DNA from: Annona cherimola
Lineage: Eukaryota; Streptophyta; Magnoliopsida; Magnoliales; Annonaceae
Assembly: GCA_030490835.1 (NCBI GenBank)
Contig: CM059977.1
Coordinates: 19,697,335 to 19,761,334, forward strand
DNA length: 64,000 nucleotides
Reading direction: 5' to 3'
How positions within the stretch are numbered: position 1 is the first letter of the stretch; every line of letters starts with the position of its first letter. Below, one piece after another: positions 12,404 through 23,688 of the stretch. The notes under the pieces are model-generated. The model was not told where the DNA came from. It saw nothing but the letters and a program-made list of their open reading frames with translations, and made no database searches. The translations under genes and the position numbers were made by a program.

Positions 12404-12814
12404 ATGGCACGTGGTTCTCAGGGAGTCCAACTGGCTGCGGCCGTTCTCGTCGCCTTCTTACTCGGCAATGTGGCCTTGGCGCAGGACATGCTGTTCAATG
12501 GCGAGAACCTCCACGCCGGAGAGTTTCTTCAGAACGGGCCTTAACGGTTTATAATGCAGGGGGACTGCAACCTAGTGCTGTACGTGAATCGCACCAGGAC
12601 TCTTTGGAATTCAAGGACGAATGGCAAGGGTAGTTCTTGCGGTGCCTCGCTTCAGAACAACGGCAACCTCGTTGTGTTCTCGGGAAACGATGTGATGTGG
12701 ACAAGCAACTCAGCCCGAGGACCAAACACTTACGGACTGATTGTTCAGACAGATGGGAATGTGGTTATCTATGGCGGAGCTCTTTGGGCTACCAACACAG
12801 TCCCATGGCCATAG
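12404..12814 (+). pseudogene. GNA-type mannose-binding lectin pseudogene 1
   Basis: The ATG at 12404 opens a signal peptide (MARGSQGVQ then a Leu/Ala-rich core ending NVALA). The mature part begins QDMLFNGENL. A TAA at 12542-12544 falls where every intact copy has TAC (Tyr of NGPYRF), so one base change breaks the frame. The same frame reopens at once and keeps motif I (QGDCNLVLY), a degenerate motif II (QNNGNLVVF) and a slightly altered motif III (QTDGNVVIY). The C-terminus is also altered: it ends NTVPWP instead of NTVQNNRKLLR. It has an NRT glycosylation sequon shared only with the copy at 44364. Translation would stop after about 46 residues, so no lectin domain would be made. Confidence 0.85.
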
Positions 12815-12852
12815 GAAGCTGCTTTGAGCGAAGATTTTGATACGCTCGTGTG

Positions 12853-13402
12853 AGTGTTAGACTGTTAGTGCTGGAGTAGCAGAGCAGTCGGAGTAACATT
12901 TGTGATTGCATGTGAGCATAAGACGGTCTGACCAGAGCGCGTGAGTGCACCTTTATGATGTAGTTATAAAAACATGCATGTCTAGAGTCGGTTGTTCAGT
13001 CTTCTGCATTATTGTAATTGAGAATTGTTTGGAGATGTTCCCTCCAAAAGCGGAACCCGTCTGAAACCTATCAGCGGGAATCGATTCTTCATCTGAATTT
13101 GTCATTGTGTAGGCGAGTTCATATCAACCGGTATGAAGTCTGGTATTGCCAAAAACTCGCCTACATAATGACAAATTAACACGAAGGATCAATTCTCATT
13201 GATAGCTTTCAGACGGGGCTTTTCCAGAGAATATCTTCGGACAATTCTCAATTACAATAATGCAAAAGAACATAACAACCAATCCATGTTTTAACAACTA
13301 CATCATATAGCTGCACCCATGTGCTCTCATCGTATCGACTTATGCTCACGTACAATCACGAATGTTACTGCACTGCTCTGCTACTCCAACACTAACACTT
13401 AC
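12853..13402. repeat. long imperfect inverted repeat (hairpin)
   Basis: Two arms of about 250-265 bp face each other around a loop of about 34 bp (13120-13153). The left arm runs from GTGTTAGACTGTTAGTGCTGG to GTGTAGGCGAGTT; the right arm is its diverged reverse complement, from AACTCGCCTACATAATGAC to CCAACACTAACACTTAC. It starts about 40 bp after the lectin pseudogene stop. The arms do not match the 3' regions of the other lectins. It could be a foldback transposon or an inverted duplication. If transcribed it would give a long double-stranded RNA. Confidence 0.75.
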
Positions 13403-14190
13403 CTAGGCCTATCAGATTTGCAAGTTGGGTTTTGAAGGCATGCATTGCGTGGTAAATATAATTAATTAAGACATGCAAAAGATTGCCAGCGGTTTGCTTG
13501 TTTGTGTTTCTGATGACTTTGTTTAGGACTGGTTGTTTTGTTCTTTGGAAGAGAAGATGACGTTGCGTTTTCAGTGACCAATTGTACAAAAATAGGGCCG
13601 ACAAATTCGTACCTCCGTAAGCCTGAAATCTTAGACCTAAAAATTTGCAAAATCGAAGCAGCTGTTCGGTTATTTTGCCTAAAAGCCAGATTTGTGGGCA
13701 TTTAAACTACCATAATGACATCAATATTTCTACAAGATAGGTTTGCGTCTACCAAGATCTTTTCTATCTAATTACCAAAATTGCAATTCCATGGTTACAT
13801 GAATGATGAAAGGGTAGAATTTAGAAGGCAAAATAATCATATCTTCTTAACAAGTAACTGAGGACATTACGGTAGTTTTTTAATTTTTTTATTTTTTATA
13901 GAGAGACATTATGGTAGTTGGCTGCATTAAGAATTTTTATTTTTAATGGAATCGGCAATGGGCAGGTGCCACAGATTACTGGGAATCGCACTAGAAATAA
14001 TTTTTGTTGTAAAAAAACAAACAAATTAGGTATCGCTCCGTCGTACTGATCACCAGGCCTAGAGGTATAAAATTTTTGTAATTAATGCATGGATCCGAAT
14101 ATGCAGACAATGTAAAGGTCCATTTTTTCCACAATTTATACGCTAGTGGTATCATCGTTGCCTAAATTTGTATTAACTCATGAGTAGTAT
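13403..14190. other. intergenic DNA, no gene seen
   Basis: The segment around 13540-13600 has weak similarity to sequence downstream of other lectin copies (the CAGTGACCAAT stretch). No gene or RNA was recognised. Confidence 0.4.
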
Positions 14191-14462
14191 TTTTCTGGAG
14201 TTAAATGTGAAAAAAATGATTACTCTTTATATACATTTTATATAATTTTACATCTTAACTATTTAACAACCATAAAGTATTGCTACTATATTTCAACCAT
14301 CTTTCATATCCTTTTTATACAACTAATCGAATATTTTAATTTCATTTCTTTATTTCTAATTATTATCTCTATTATAAAACAGAAACATTCTTTTTTTAAA
14401 AAAAAAAATTATTCCAATTCTTTCACTTTACTCTTTCATCTTTCCAAATGAACCCTAAATAA
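14190..14462 (-). repeat. Tourist-like MITE copy (minus orientation)
   Basis: Matches the reverse complement of the window-wide Tourist-like repeat, with TTTATACAACTAATCGAATATTTTAATTT-type body and a right end of TTTCCAAATGAACCCTAA, i.e. an inverted GGGTTCATTTGG-like terminus followed by TAA. Non-coding. Confidence 0.5.
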
Positions 14463-14631
14463 GTTAATTGATAATTCAATTGTCAAGACTAGTTAATGCT
14501 AAGAAACATGTTCCTTGGACTTTACAATCTAGTCGAAGCCTCGATTAAATGGAGGATCTAGATGGGCCATCCATTTCGAATCTAGCTCTTGCTAGCCATT
14601 TTAGATAAGAGATTTCTACATTGATAGGTAC

Positions 14632-15890
14632 TGGGGTGCAACTTGGATAGACTGCTCAACTTGTTGGATGCTCTAAAATAGGCAGAGTAAGTTCTTATTT
14701 TTATATTCATAGCATATGGTAGGTTTCAAATTAAAAAAATACCCAGTTTGATCAGGATATCGTAGATTCCGAATCAATCTGGGTATTTGGAACCAATCTG
14801 AATTATTAGTATATGCTTAATATATATTTTATAAAAATTCTTTCATAGTGAAAGACTTAATTATATTCCTTAAATATATAGAAATTTGTTTAATTTATCA
14901 ATTATTTAGTAACTTTAATAAATGTATTTTAAAAATTATTTTATTATAATCTTCATCTTAGGTTTCTAAGTAAGCTTTGTGATAAAATTATAATTTTTAA
15001 ATATAATATAAAGGTTATTCTAAAGAACCAATTTGGAATGAAAAGTCGACCTTAAAAAGTAAGATAAGGTATGCTTAAAATCGACCATACTTAGAATAAG
15101 ATAGAGTAAGAATTTTTTATATTAAAGTGAAAATAGGATGACCCTGAACCGGACCTACCAGACTCAAGTTATACTTTTAATAAAAACAACATATATAATT
15201 GAAGCTTTTTAGAACTCATGAGAGACTAAAACTGAGTGAGGTTCAATGATGAATAAATTCTTGATCTTATAATAAAACAGCAATCATGACGCAAGTCGAG
15301 TCATGCAAGATGAATAAGAAGTCAAAAGTCCAGAGCACTAGAGGTGCAATTTGGGAAGGATATCCATAGGTTAACTTATTAGGTGCTCTAAATGAATAAG
15401 ATATATTTTTATTTTTATACCAACAGGATAGAATAAATTTCAAGTAAAAAAATCTTGTTCAATTAAGGTAGAGTCAATTCCAAAACCAAAGTAATTAGAA
15501 TCAACCTGAACTAATACATGTTTAATATATATTTCGTAAAATATCTTTTATAGTGAAAGATACAAATATACTTTTTAGATACATAGAAACTTGTTTAATT
15601 TATTTATCATTTAGTAAATTTAATAAAAATATTTCAAAAATCATATTATTAGCATTTTGATTGTAGGTTTTTAAGAAATAATTGTAGTAAAATTATAATA
15701 TTCAAATATAATACAAAGACTATTTTAGATAACCTATTTGGACTGAAATTGAAATTAAGCTGAACTTAAAAAATATCGTAGGGTAGACTTAAAAATAACC
15801 GAATTGAAAATAAAGTAGAATAAACGTTTTTAAAAATATAGTACGGGTAAGGTAAACTCGAATGGGACCCATCCAATTCAAGTTGCACCT
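14632..15890 (+). repeat. two tandem copies of a hAT-like repeat
   Basis: Two related units (about 14632-15172 and 15340-15890). Each begins with (G/A)GGTGCAA(C/T)TTGG and ends with CAAGTT(GC/AT)AC. Both contain the same order of internal landmarks, such as GCTCTAAA, TAATATATATTT and TAGGTTT(C/T)TAAG. A third relative starts at 60299. They encode no protein. Confidence 0.5.
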
Positions 15891-16026
15891 TCCAAGACGC
15901 CGATAAATCCTCCCACTAGTGTAGACGCCCTCCCAAAGATTGAGTGTCGTTGAATACTCCGTTTCGAGCCTTCAAACATGTCAAATTCTCCGCAATTAAT
16001 TAATGATTGCTTCTGCTTTCCCCCAA

Positions 16027-16169
16027 AGTCAAAGATGGACGACGGCGTGGAAATGAAAACTCTGAATCAGTAAGAAATATATAATAATAACAATGAAAAA
16101 GTAGATAAAATAATTCCAAATCTGAACTTGAAAACGTCCAATTGCCTCACTCAAATATTCCTATAAGAG
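16027..16169 (+). promoter_or_regulatory. lectin 2 promoter: W-box core, ACGTCC motif, TATA
   Basis: An AGTCAA W-box core is at 16027-16032, the conserved AAAACGTCCAA motif at 16131-16141 and a TATA box (CTATAAGAG) at 16161-16169, about 145 bp before the ATG. The same three elements in the same order precede the copies at 19034 and 41791. Confidence 0.6.
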
Positions 16170-16312
16170 TAATGCTCTCCATTCTCCCATTCTCATCCAA
16201 ATCCATAAGTCCTTCCCTTCCTTCTTTGAAGTCGTCCTCTTCCGATTTGAGTGTTGGGTCGTTCGCTTGTTACTCCATCTGATCATCAAAGGCCAAAGAG
16301 GTTCCATAGGAT

Positions 16313-16735
16313 ATGGCAAGTGCATTTCTGGCAATTCAAGCGCTGGCACTTGTTGGGCTTTTCCTCTCTGGCAACGTCGTCGTTGCCGAGGACATGTTGT
16401 TCAATGGCGAGAGCCTCAACACAAACGAGTTCCTTGAAAACGGGCCATACCGCTTTATAATGCAGGGCGACTGCAATCTGGTGCTGTATGTGAACGGCAA
16501 CAGGGCTCTTTGGAATTCAGCAACTAATGGGAGGGGCAATGCATGCCGCGCCACGCTTCAAAACAATGGAAACCTGGTCGTGTTGTCTGGCAACGATGTT
16601 GTGTGGACCAGCAACTCGGCGAGGGGGCCCAACAATTACAGACTCATCGTTCAAGGTGATGGAAATGTGGTGATCTACGGGGCTGCTCTTTGGGCCACCA
16701 ACACTGTCCAGAACAACAGGAAGTTGCTGCGATAG
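16313..16735 (+). CDS. GNA-type mannose-binding lectin 2 (140 aa)
   Basis: A secreted single-domain lectin of the Galanthus nivalis agglutinin (bulb-type, beta-prism II) family; such proteins bind mannose and are usually stored or used in defence. Residues 1-25 form a signal peptide ending VVVA; the mature protein starts EDMLFNGES. Mannose-site motifs (QxDxNxVxY): I is intact at 51-59 (QGDCNLVLY) and III at 114-122 (QGDGNVVIY). Motif II at 83-91 is QNNGNLVVL, with Asp to Asn and Tyr to Leu. Cys54 and Cys78 are the usual disulfide pair. The basic tail NNRKLLR may be trimmed. There are no introns, which is normal here. AATAAA lies at 16905-16910. Confidence 0.92.
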   Translation: MASAFLAIQALALVGLFLSGNVVVAEDMLFNGESLNTNEFLENGPYRFIMQGDCNLVLYVNGNRALWNSATNGRGNACRATLQNNGNLVVLSGNDVVWTSNSARGPNNYRLIVQGDGNVVIYGAALWATNTVQNNRKLLR

Positions 16736-16924
16736 ATGATCAAGATTTGCAGGACAAATTATAATATAATTAATTTGTTCAAGTTTTTTTTTTTTTTTTG
16801 ATAGCCATTGTTCAAGGGTACTTAGAAGTCTGGTGATCTGCTTGTACTATGGTGGATGTATGACAAAAAGCATGAAGCTGGTTGCACATTTAAAATTTGT
16901 GTGTAATAAATTTCAATAACGTCA

Positions 16925-18350
16925 TTAAGATTCTTCTTATTATTCACCTGAACAGAGAAGACGTTGTGCTTTAATTTATAGTGATCAATAATGTGTTTTC
17001 TATTTCGTGTTGCTTCGGTTAACTAAATTAAAGCACAACGACTATCAAGAGAGAAAGGTGAAATATCTCAAAAATGTATGCGTATGTTCAAGAACATATA
17101 GTCGTTTGTTTTGTTCTGTTCAACTGCTTGTGGTCGTCAACGAATTTTTCATGAAAAATTTGTCGTATCTAGAAAGAACTTACATTTATAAATGGATGAT
17201 CTTGATAGTTTCTTAAAACCTTAACAAGGAACTACATTACAGTGGTATTTTCTCAATCTGCTTTAGGTTAATCCAATTTTGTTGGTATGAGCTTAGGCTC
17301 CGTTTGGGTTTGTGTTGTGTGCGTTACTTTTGCGTACGAGAAACGCTTCGGTGAAACAATATTTTTGAGCTTCTCTGTTGCGCTCTTCTTTCTCTATAGA
17401 AATTAGGAAAAAGCACAGCTAAAAGTTACACCTTCTCCAAACATTAGCTTGAATTTCTAATGGTCGGCATACATAAGTGCATAACTGGTATCAAAATGCA
17501 ATACCTAACGGTTCCTAATAGCAGGCTATCTTTGTAAATTAAAAGGTTCCTAATAGCACTTTTAGCTTTATAATCGAAGAGGCACCTTAATTATATCAAC
17601 TTTAATTTTAATGAAGGTCGTACTCATGTCATAGCCTTGATCAACTTTAATTTTGACTTACAAATGCACATAGAACATAATCCTGATCAACTTTAATTTG
17701 GACTTACAAAAGCACATAGAACCTATATATTATGTAAAAATTAAACGTATTTAGTATATCCATACACAAACAAACTTCCTTACATGCAGCAATTAATTTA
17801 GTTACATACAATATTAATTTGACTGTAAATAAGTATATGTAGCAAACAACCGGATTGCATACTTAGCTATATATGAGCTATTGCATATAAACAAATTTAA
17901 ACCATTCATAAAAAGACTGTGCTTCTATGAAATTTCTCTTTTATATAACTCTATTCATTTTTACATCTTAATTATTGATAAAAAATTCATTTCATCTATT
18001 GTATTTAGTATCATTTATATTACTATGAAAATTATTTTATTTGTCTAGTATTATTGTGTATAAATTCCACCTACAAATATATAAAATCAATGTCAATTTT
18101 CTAAAATGCGGTGACTAACTTAGTTGCATATAAAGGAATTTTGTCGCAACTAAGTATATATAATAAATAAATTGACTGCATATTTCACTAAATAGGACTA
18201 GTTACATATGAGCAAATAGAGGATTTTTAAAAAAATTTCTGCATATAATATTATATGTAACTAAAATTTTGCTACATAATATTATATACAATTAAAGTTT
18301 GATTAATTTTTATTTGTTTGCAAATATTATAAAGGGTTGGTAGCAAATGT
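16925..18350. other. downstream lectin-unit DNA and repeats
   Basis: 16925-17280 resembles sequence downstream of the lectin at 19034 and of the pseudogene at 38507: a TATCAAGAGAGAAA stretch, then GGATGATCTTGAT and TCTCAATCTGC. From about 17740 to 18350 there are repeated motifs based on GTTACATA and GCATATAA, related to the CACTA-like repeats elsewhere. No gene was recognised. Confidence 0.45.
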
Positions 18351-18600
18351 TTTTAAAGGTATGTTTGGTACATAAGAAAAAATTTTAAAAGAAAAATTCT
18401 TAGTAAAAAATTTTTAAAATAAAAAAAATGATGCAATATGATAAAATTAATAACTATAAGTAAAGAATATAGAAATAGAATAGATAAAGTAGTTGCATGA
18501 AATGTTATAAAGAAATGATTTAAAAGTAGAATAGTTATATAAAAAAATATAAAAAATTAATACTTTAGATAAAAGAAATTATTTTAATAAATAACAAAGG
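18350..18600 (+). repeat. Tourist-like MITE copy
   Basis: Starts with GGTATGTTTGGTACATAAG and contains AATGATGCAATATGATAAAA and AAAGTAGAATAGTTATATA, matching the window-wide family. The right end is degraded. Confidence 0.45.
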
Positions 18601-18662
18601 CAATTAACTACACGCTCCCCATGAGCCCTCACCAGCGGAAATGGCTGTTTCTGCACTTTGAA

Positions 18663-18879
18663 AGTCAACTTTGACTTTATGAATATAACTCACGAAGATT
18701 TTTTCTACCATATGTCGCCCTCGCCCCGCGTCCCACCCAAGGGCAAAGATGGATAACGACGTTGGAAATAAAAAAATCCAACTCAGCAAGAAAAATAGCA
18801 AGTTGCTAGAAGCCTAGAACAATTCCACATCTGAACTCGAAAACGTCCAAGTTCCACGACCCAAACACACCTATATAAG
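18663..18879 (+). promoter_or_regulatory. lectin 3 promoter: paired W-boxes, ACGTCC motif, TATA
   Basis: Two W-box cores lie back to back (AGTCAA at 18663-18668 and TTGACT at 18671-18676). The ACGTCC motif follows at 18843-18848 and the TATA box (CTATATAAG) at 18871-18879. Paired W-boxes are typical WRKY targets in defence genes; that this one is used is an inference. Confidence 0.6.
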
Positions 18880-19033
18880 ATCGATGCATTCCATTCTGTA
18901 TTGTCATCCAGTCTTCCATTTCCATAGATATTCGCTTCCTTCCTTCCTTCAAATACTTGTCCTCTTCGATCAGATTGAGTTTTTGGCTTGTTGCTCCATA
19001 TTATTCTGATCCAAGTAAGGAGTTCGATCATAG

Positions 19034-19459
19034 ATGGCACGTGGGTTCCAGACAATGCAAACTCTGGCCATTCTCGGCCTCTTTCTGATCTCCGGCAACG
19101 TGGCCGTAGCCGAGGACATGCTGTTCAATGGCGAGAGCCTCAATACAAATGAGTTCCTTGAAAACGGGCCTTACCGTTTCATAATGCAGGGAGACTGCAA
19201 CCTAGTGCTGTATGTGAACGGCAATAGGGCTCTTTGGAATTCAGCGACTAATGGGAGAGGCAATGCATGCCGAGCCACGCTTCAAAATGATGGCAACCTG
19301 GTCGTGTTGTCCGGCAACGATGTTGTGTGGTCGAGCAACTCGGCGAGGGGCCCTAACAACTACAGGCTCATCGTCCAAGGTGATGGAAATGTGGTGATCT
19401 ACGGCTCTGCTCTTTGGGCCAGCAACACTGTCCAGAACAATAGGAAGTTACTGCGGTAG
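19034..19459 (+). CDS. GNA-type mannose-binding lectin 3 (141 aa)
   Basis: Signal peptide at 1-26 (ending VAVA), then a mature lectin domain starting EDMLFNG. Motif I QGDCNLVLY is at 52-60 and motif III QGDGNVVIY at 115-123. Motif II is QNDGNLVVL at 84-92: it keeps the Asp but has Leu for the binding Tyr. Cys55 and Cys79 form the expected disulfide. Differences from lectin 2 are few (for example WSSNS for WTSNS). The 3' end has the TGTGTAATAAA-like polyadenylation block (AATAAA at 19549-19554). Confidence 0.92.
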   Translation: MARGFQTMQTLAILGLFLISGNVAVAEDMLFNGESLNTNEFLENGPYRFIMQGDCNLVLYVNGNRALWNSATNGRGNACRATLQNDGNLVVLSGNDVVWSSNSARGPNNYRLIVQGDGNVVIYGSALWASNTVQNNRKLLR

Positions 19460-19559
19460 ATAATCATAACTCGCAAGTCAAATTATATATTGATTATTTG
19501 TTCGAGGTTGTAAGACAAAACGAATGATACTGGACAACGTTTGCGTGTAATAAATTTCA

Positions 19560-20380
19560 ATAACTCCATTCAGATTCTTATTATCAATCTTGTGAACAGA
19601 GAAAATAGTGTGGTTGCAGTGACCAATGGTATGCTTTTCTGCTTCGTATTGCTTTCCATTAATGATACAGTTCAATTTTGTGGCATATGTTGTATACGCT
19701 AATGAAATCACGTATTTAACTATTCACGAGTCATTGAAATAAACTTCCTTAAATGCAGCAAGTAATTTGGCTGCATATAATTTTTATTTAACTGCATTTT
19801 TTTTATGAAGAATTGATATCACTTCAAGGCGGCAATCAAATATATGTCGTAAACAAACCGATTTCATATTTCGCTACGCATGAGTCCTTAGGGATAAACC
19901 AATGTAAGCCTTATTAATTTTTTTTTTTTTTGATGAATATAAAGTTATAAAATGCAACCAAATCGTAATCGCATTAAACAATATGCGCAACGATTTCTAT
20001 TTAATTGCGAATACTATGAAGGATTAGTTGCAGATCTGCTATTATATTTAAGTTGGCCGTGTTTGTCATTATTCACAATTTAATTTATATTTTATTGCAT
20101 ATAAAAAATTTTCTTGTACTGAATTATCAAGAAAGTAAAGTGAAAATTAATTATAATTATGTACATATGACAAAATATATAGTGGATTGTTTTATTTATT
20201 CAACTAAAAGATCAGAAATGGAATTTTGTATAAATTTTTTTACCATTCATAGAAAGAGGATGATGGATGATCTTGATTATGTCTTCAATCCTTAATTGGT
20301 ATCATATTACGACTATAGTTTACCAATCTGCTTTCAAACTCAAACTTTGCTACAATGAGCCAAAACCATTTGTCATTTTA
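19560..20380. other. downstream lectin-unit DNA interrupted by a repeat
   Basis: 19560-19720 and 20110-20355 match sequence downstream of the pseudogene at 38507 (39440-39860). In between, about 19730-20060 is a repeat with GCAGCAAGTAATTTGGCTGCATAT-like motifs related to 17780-17870. No gene is present. Confidence 0.5.
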
Positions 20381-20646
20381 GGATAAAACTTTTGATGAAA
20401 AGTTTTTGGAAAGTAAAAGTTGTAAAATAATGTGATATGATAGAGGGTCATGAAGAGAAGTAAAGAGGATAAAGTTAAAATAGATAGGTTAGTTATGTTG
20501 GTAGTTGTGTAAAAATGATTGAAAAATAGGGTAGTTATATAGAAAAATTTAAAGAAATGAATAAAAATAGAATAATTATGAAAAGTAAAAAGTTTTAGTT
20601 TAAAAAATTTTTACTTGACATTTTTTATACATTACCAAACACACCC
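20381..20646 (+). repeat. Tourist-like MITE copy
   Basis: A well-kept copy with AATGTGATATGATAGAGG near its head and a right end of ACCAAACACACCC followed by TAA. The left terminal 12 bases (GGGTGTGTTTGG) are missing. Confidence 0.65.
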
Positions 20647-21183
20647 TAAGAATTCATTTGACTAGTCAGCTTGCCCGTCACCTTTTCATTATCGCAACAC
20701 TTTAGTGGATAAGTAAATTCCAATTGCTTCTAATGATAGCACTTCTATAGATAAATGCATATAATGATAGCACTTCTATAGATAAATTTATGCATTGGAT
20801 TTACCGCAGAATCATGCTTTTCTATCCAAATAACAATTTTTTTTTGAAGTATGTCCAAATAACAATTTTAAAAGCACTTGTGACCGATGCTTTTGATGAT
20901 CCAACGTGTAGCCAAATTGAGCTTAACAGGTATCTAATAGCACTTTATACTGCCAAGAAAAAAGACACCTTATATCACTTAAATTACTAAATTAAAGTTC
21001 ACACACTTACTGTGATGTTATTAATCAGTAATGTCATAGGCCTCGACTTGAATTTGGACTTACAAGTATAAGAAACCTATATGAGGTTAAATTCAAAAGC
21101 ATCTTATAACGGTTTACAAAAGTTCACACTTGGACCTTCAATTTATGATCGTGCACACCTTTGCGGTTTTTAAATCAAATATA

Positions 21184-21662
21184 GGAGAATTTGCTCCATC
21201 AATCTTTTAATTTCACATATTAATAATTTTGGACTTCGAAGTTTGCATATTAGCTTATTAGATCTTACGAAGTTTCAGTCTTTGTATTTTAAACTTTCAT
21301 CCATTATGATATTAAAAAACATCATTAAACTAGTCTAATGTCAAAAATATCCTCATATATGTACAAGAGTATGACATTCATGGCTAAAAATAAACACATT
21401 TGCTAGATGGAGCCGCACGATTTTGAGAAAGTGATGATGTTTATGAAGATGATATTAGTTTTTTGTCATAACTGTCTTACTTTATAGATGTAAAGGTATT
21501 TTTGATATAGACATAAATTTAATAGTGTTGTTTAACACCGTAAGGGGTGAGAGTTTAAAATGCAAAGAATAAAATTTTGCAAGGTTTAATATACTAATAT
21601 GTAAACTTCAGAATCCAAAATACTAATGCGTAAAGTTAGAAGATTTATGACGTAAATTACCC
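21184..21662. mobile_element. Mutator-type foldback element with 9-bp TSD (479 bp)
   Basis: Flanked by a perfect 9-bp duplication, TCAAATATA (21175-21183 and 21663-21671). The ends are inverted (GGAGAATTTGC against GTAAATTACCC). Much of the body folds back on itself. The duplicated segment at about 40070-40085 reads straight through this position without the element, giving an empty site. Confidence 0.8.
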
Positions 21663-21814
21663 TCAAATATATCACCCACCAATGCAAGAAGTTAAAGTTG
21701 TCATACACTTTTTTAGCCAAACTAATTTTAAATGAATGGATTTCTTTAAACTTGTGACTTGTGAGAAACGCTAAAACGAAATGTATATATGTTGCTACCA
21801 TTTACAAAAAAAAT

Positions 21815-22055
21815 TTTAATTTGACTACATTTTTTGAATATAGTAAAATTTTTTAGTTATATTACTTTAATCTAATAATCCAAATCTTATACTAATTGCA
21901 CTAAAATTTTATTATTATTTTAAATTCAATACTTACATTAAATATTACTTTTGATTGCATTTAATATGAAAATATTTATATTTAATTAAATCTCACAATT
22001 TTGAAGTAACTTAGCGTTTGTAACGAAATAATCAATAATAATCAAAATATATCTA
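21815..22055. repeat. CACTA-related repeat, second copy
   Basis: Resembles 4935-5201 (shared AACTACATTT, TCTTATA(T/C)TAATTGCA and TTTTGATTGCAT stretches). The diagnostic end seen at 5190-5201 is not preserved here. Confidence 0.35.
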
Positions 22056-22315
22056 ATGTAATTAAATGTACATTATACTACCCAGAAAATTAACTTCACT
22101 GGTGAAACCTATGATCCTTTTTTACAAAAGCATATTATTTCATTTTAACCTCTCTTTGTTGATATCTTGCTACATTGTGGGTCAAAGATTTGTTGCATTT
22201 AAGTATGTACCATGGTGCACATGCAGCAGCATGACAATCACTTACTTGTTGCTTGTACGTGTACACTACCAATTTCATGTAGCCAATTTTCGAGCTGCAT
22301 AAACCATTTTTTCTA

Positions 22316-22693
22316 GGAGCGTGATCGTCTGCTCCCGGGAGCAGGCAACGTTCCCTGCTCCCGGGAGCGTATACCCATTTTTATTTTATTTTTTTTGAAA
22401 ATTTCTTCTAAACAGTGTTAATCTATGTGTATTTAACATGTGTATAAGTTTTTACCATTTTTGAAATATTTTAGATATTTATTTTTTATTTTTAAAAATC
22501 AGTAACATTTTAGTAATTTTAAATTACCTAAAATGCCACTGATTTTCAAAAATAAAAAATAAATATCTAAAATACTCCAAAAATAGTAAAAACTTATACA
22601 CATGTTAAATACACCTGGATTAACAGTTTTATAAAAATATTTTCAAAAAAAATTTAAAAAAATGGGTATACGCTCCCGGGAGCAGGGAACGCT
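22316..22693. mobile_element. Mutator-type foldback MITE, copy D (right end truncated)
   Basis: The left arm is complete, starting GGAGCGTGATCGTCTGCTCC and containing two CTCCCGGGAG palindromes. The right arm stops after the first palindrome and GGGAACGCT, so the last roughly 36 bp and any target duplication are gone. It is joined directly to the segment TATACCTGCGAAATTCAA, which is also found at 40977. Confidence 0.75.
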
Positions 22694-22914
22694 ATGGTAT
22701 ACCTGCGAAATTCAAGGGATAAAGGCCAATATAGACTATATATAGATAGGATATGTAAGGCGATTCTTCGAATTTAAATATTTAGTGCCAACATCAGCAT
22801 ATTAATTATTTGACAGTTGAGCCAGATCTATATATAGTATAGATCCTCTCTTAAGATCGGTTCTACAACTTCAAGTATACATGGTTACGCAAAAGAACCT
22901 AGATATGAATTAAG

Positions 22915-23688
22915 GAAGCATTTGTCGTCGAGGAAAAAAACGGGGGAAATTTTTGAAAAAGTAAAAAAAAATAATGTAGTAATATAATTAATGGAGTAAT
23001 GACAATGAGTAAAGATAATAATGTTGAAATATATTGATAGAGTAGTTGTATAAAAATATTTAAAAAAGATTGAAAAGTAAAATTGTTAGTAGTTAAAAAA
23101 ATCATATCATATACAAAAAAGTGTAAAAAGTGGAGGAATTCTTTTCTTTTCTTCAATGCCAAAATGATGCCTTACTTTATAGTTTACTTAATTTTTTTAC
23201 AAATTTAATATTATCAATCCATAAAAGGTATACACACACAGAGCAATCTAACTAATGAGTTGCTAGTAAATAATTTATGCATTTGCATTGAGATTAATTG
23301 CTTAATTTGAAAATGTTATATTATTTAAGAAACACATCTCACTGGCCAGTCAATTTTCAAACCATCGACTAGAAGCGTAACCTTTCAATTTCTTATGAGT
23401 TTATTTGGGAAGTGATAAAATTTTTACATAAAAAGTTTTTGGTATATCAAAATAAAAGAAAAGTATACGATATGATAGGGATAATTATGAGGAGTAAAAA
23501 AGAATAAAGTTAAAATAGATAGATTGGTTATATAGGTAGTTGTGTAAAAATAATTGAAAAGTAGGATTGTAGTATACGAAAATGTGCATAAATGATTAAA
23601 AAAATAGAATAGTTACGAAAAGTGAAAGGCTTTAGATGCAAAAGTTTCAGCTCATCTTTTGTTCATTACTAAACACATAAGATTTAAT
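22915..23688 (+). repeat. two Tourist-like MITE copies around a lectin-unit segment
   Basis: Copies at about 22935-23125 and 23397-23688 carry the family body (AATGTAGTAATATAATTAATGG and GATATGATAGGGATAATTATG, respectively). The 170-bp segment between them (23165-23395) matches 41235-41420, upstream of the lectin at 41791. Confidence 0.5.

Larger units (their letters stand above)
20700..22795 (+). repeat. segmental duplicate of the 39890-41060 region
   Basis: Ordered similarity to 39890-41060: the ACCTTATATCACTTAA stretch, ATCAGTAATGTCATAG, CTTTTTTAGCCAAACT, GACTTGTGAGA, ATATTATTTCATTTTAACC and TATACCTGCGAAATTCAA. The two segments differ mainly by transposon insertions: 21184-21662, 21815-22055 and 22316-22693 here, and 40300-40973 there. 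This shows that the lectin array grew with its flanks. Confidence 0.7.

Noticed and set aside
22899..23162. Minus-strand hydrophobic open frame
   Set aside because: It is the translation of a Tourist-like MITE, whose AT-rich arms encode Phe/Leu/Ile by chance. The same applies to 31497-31706 and 58153-58377.
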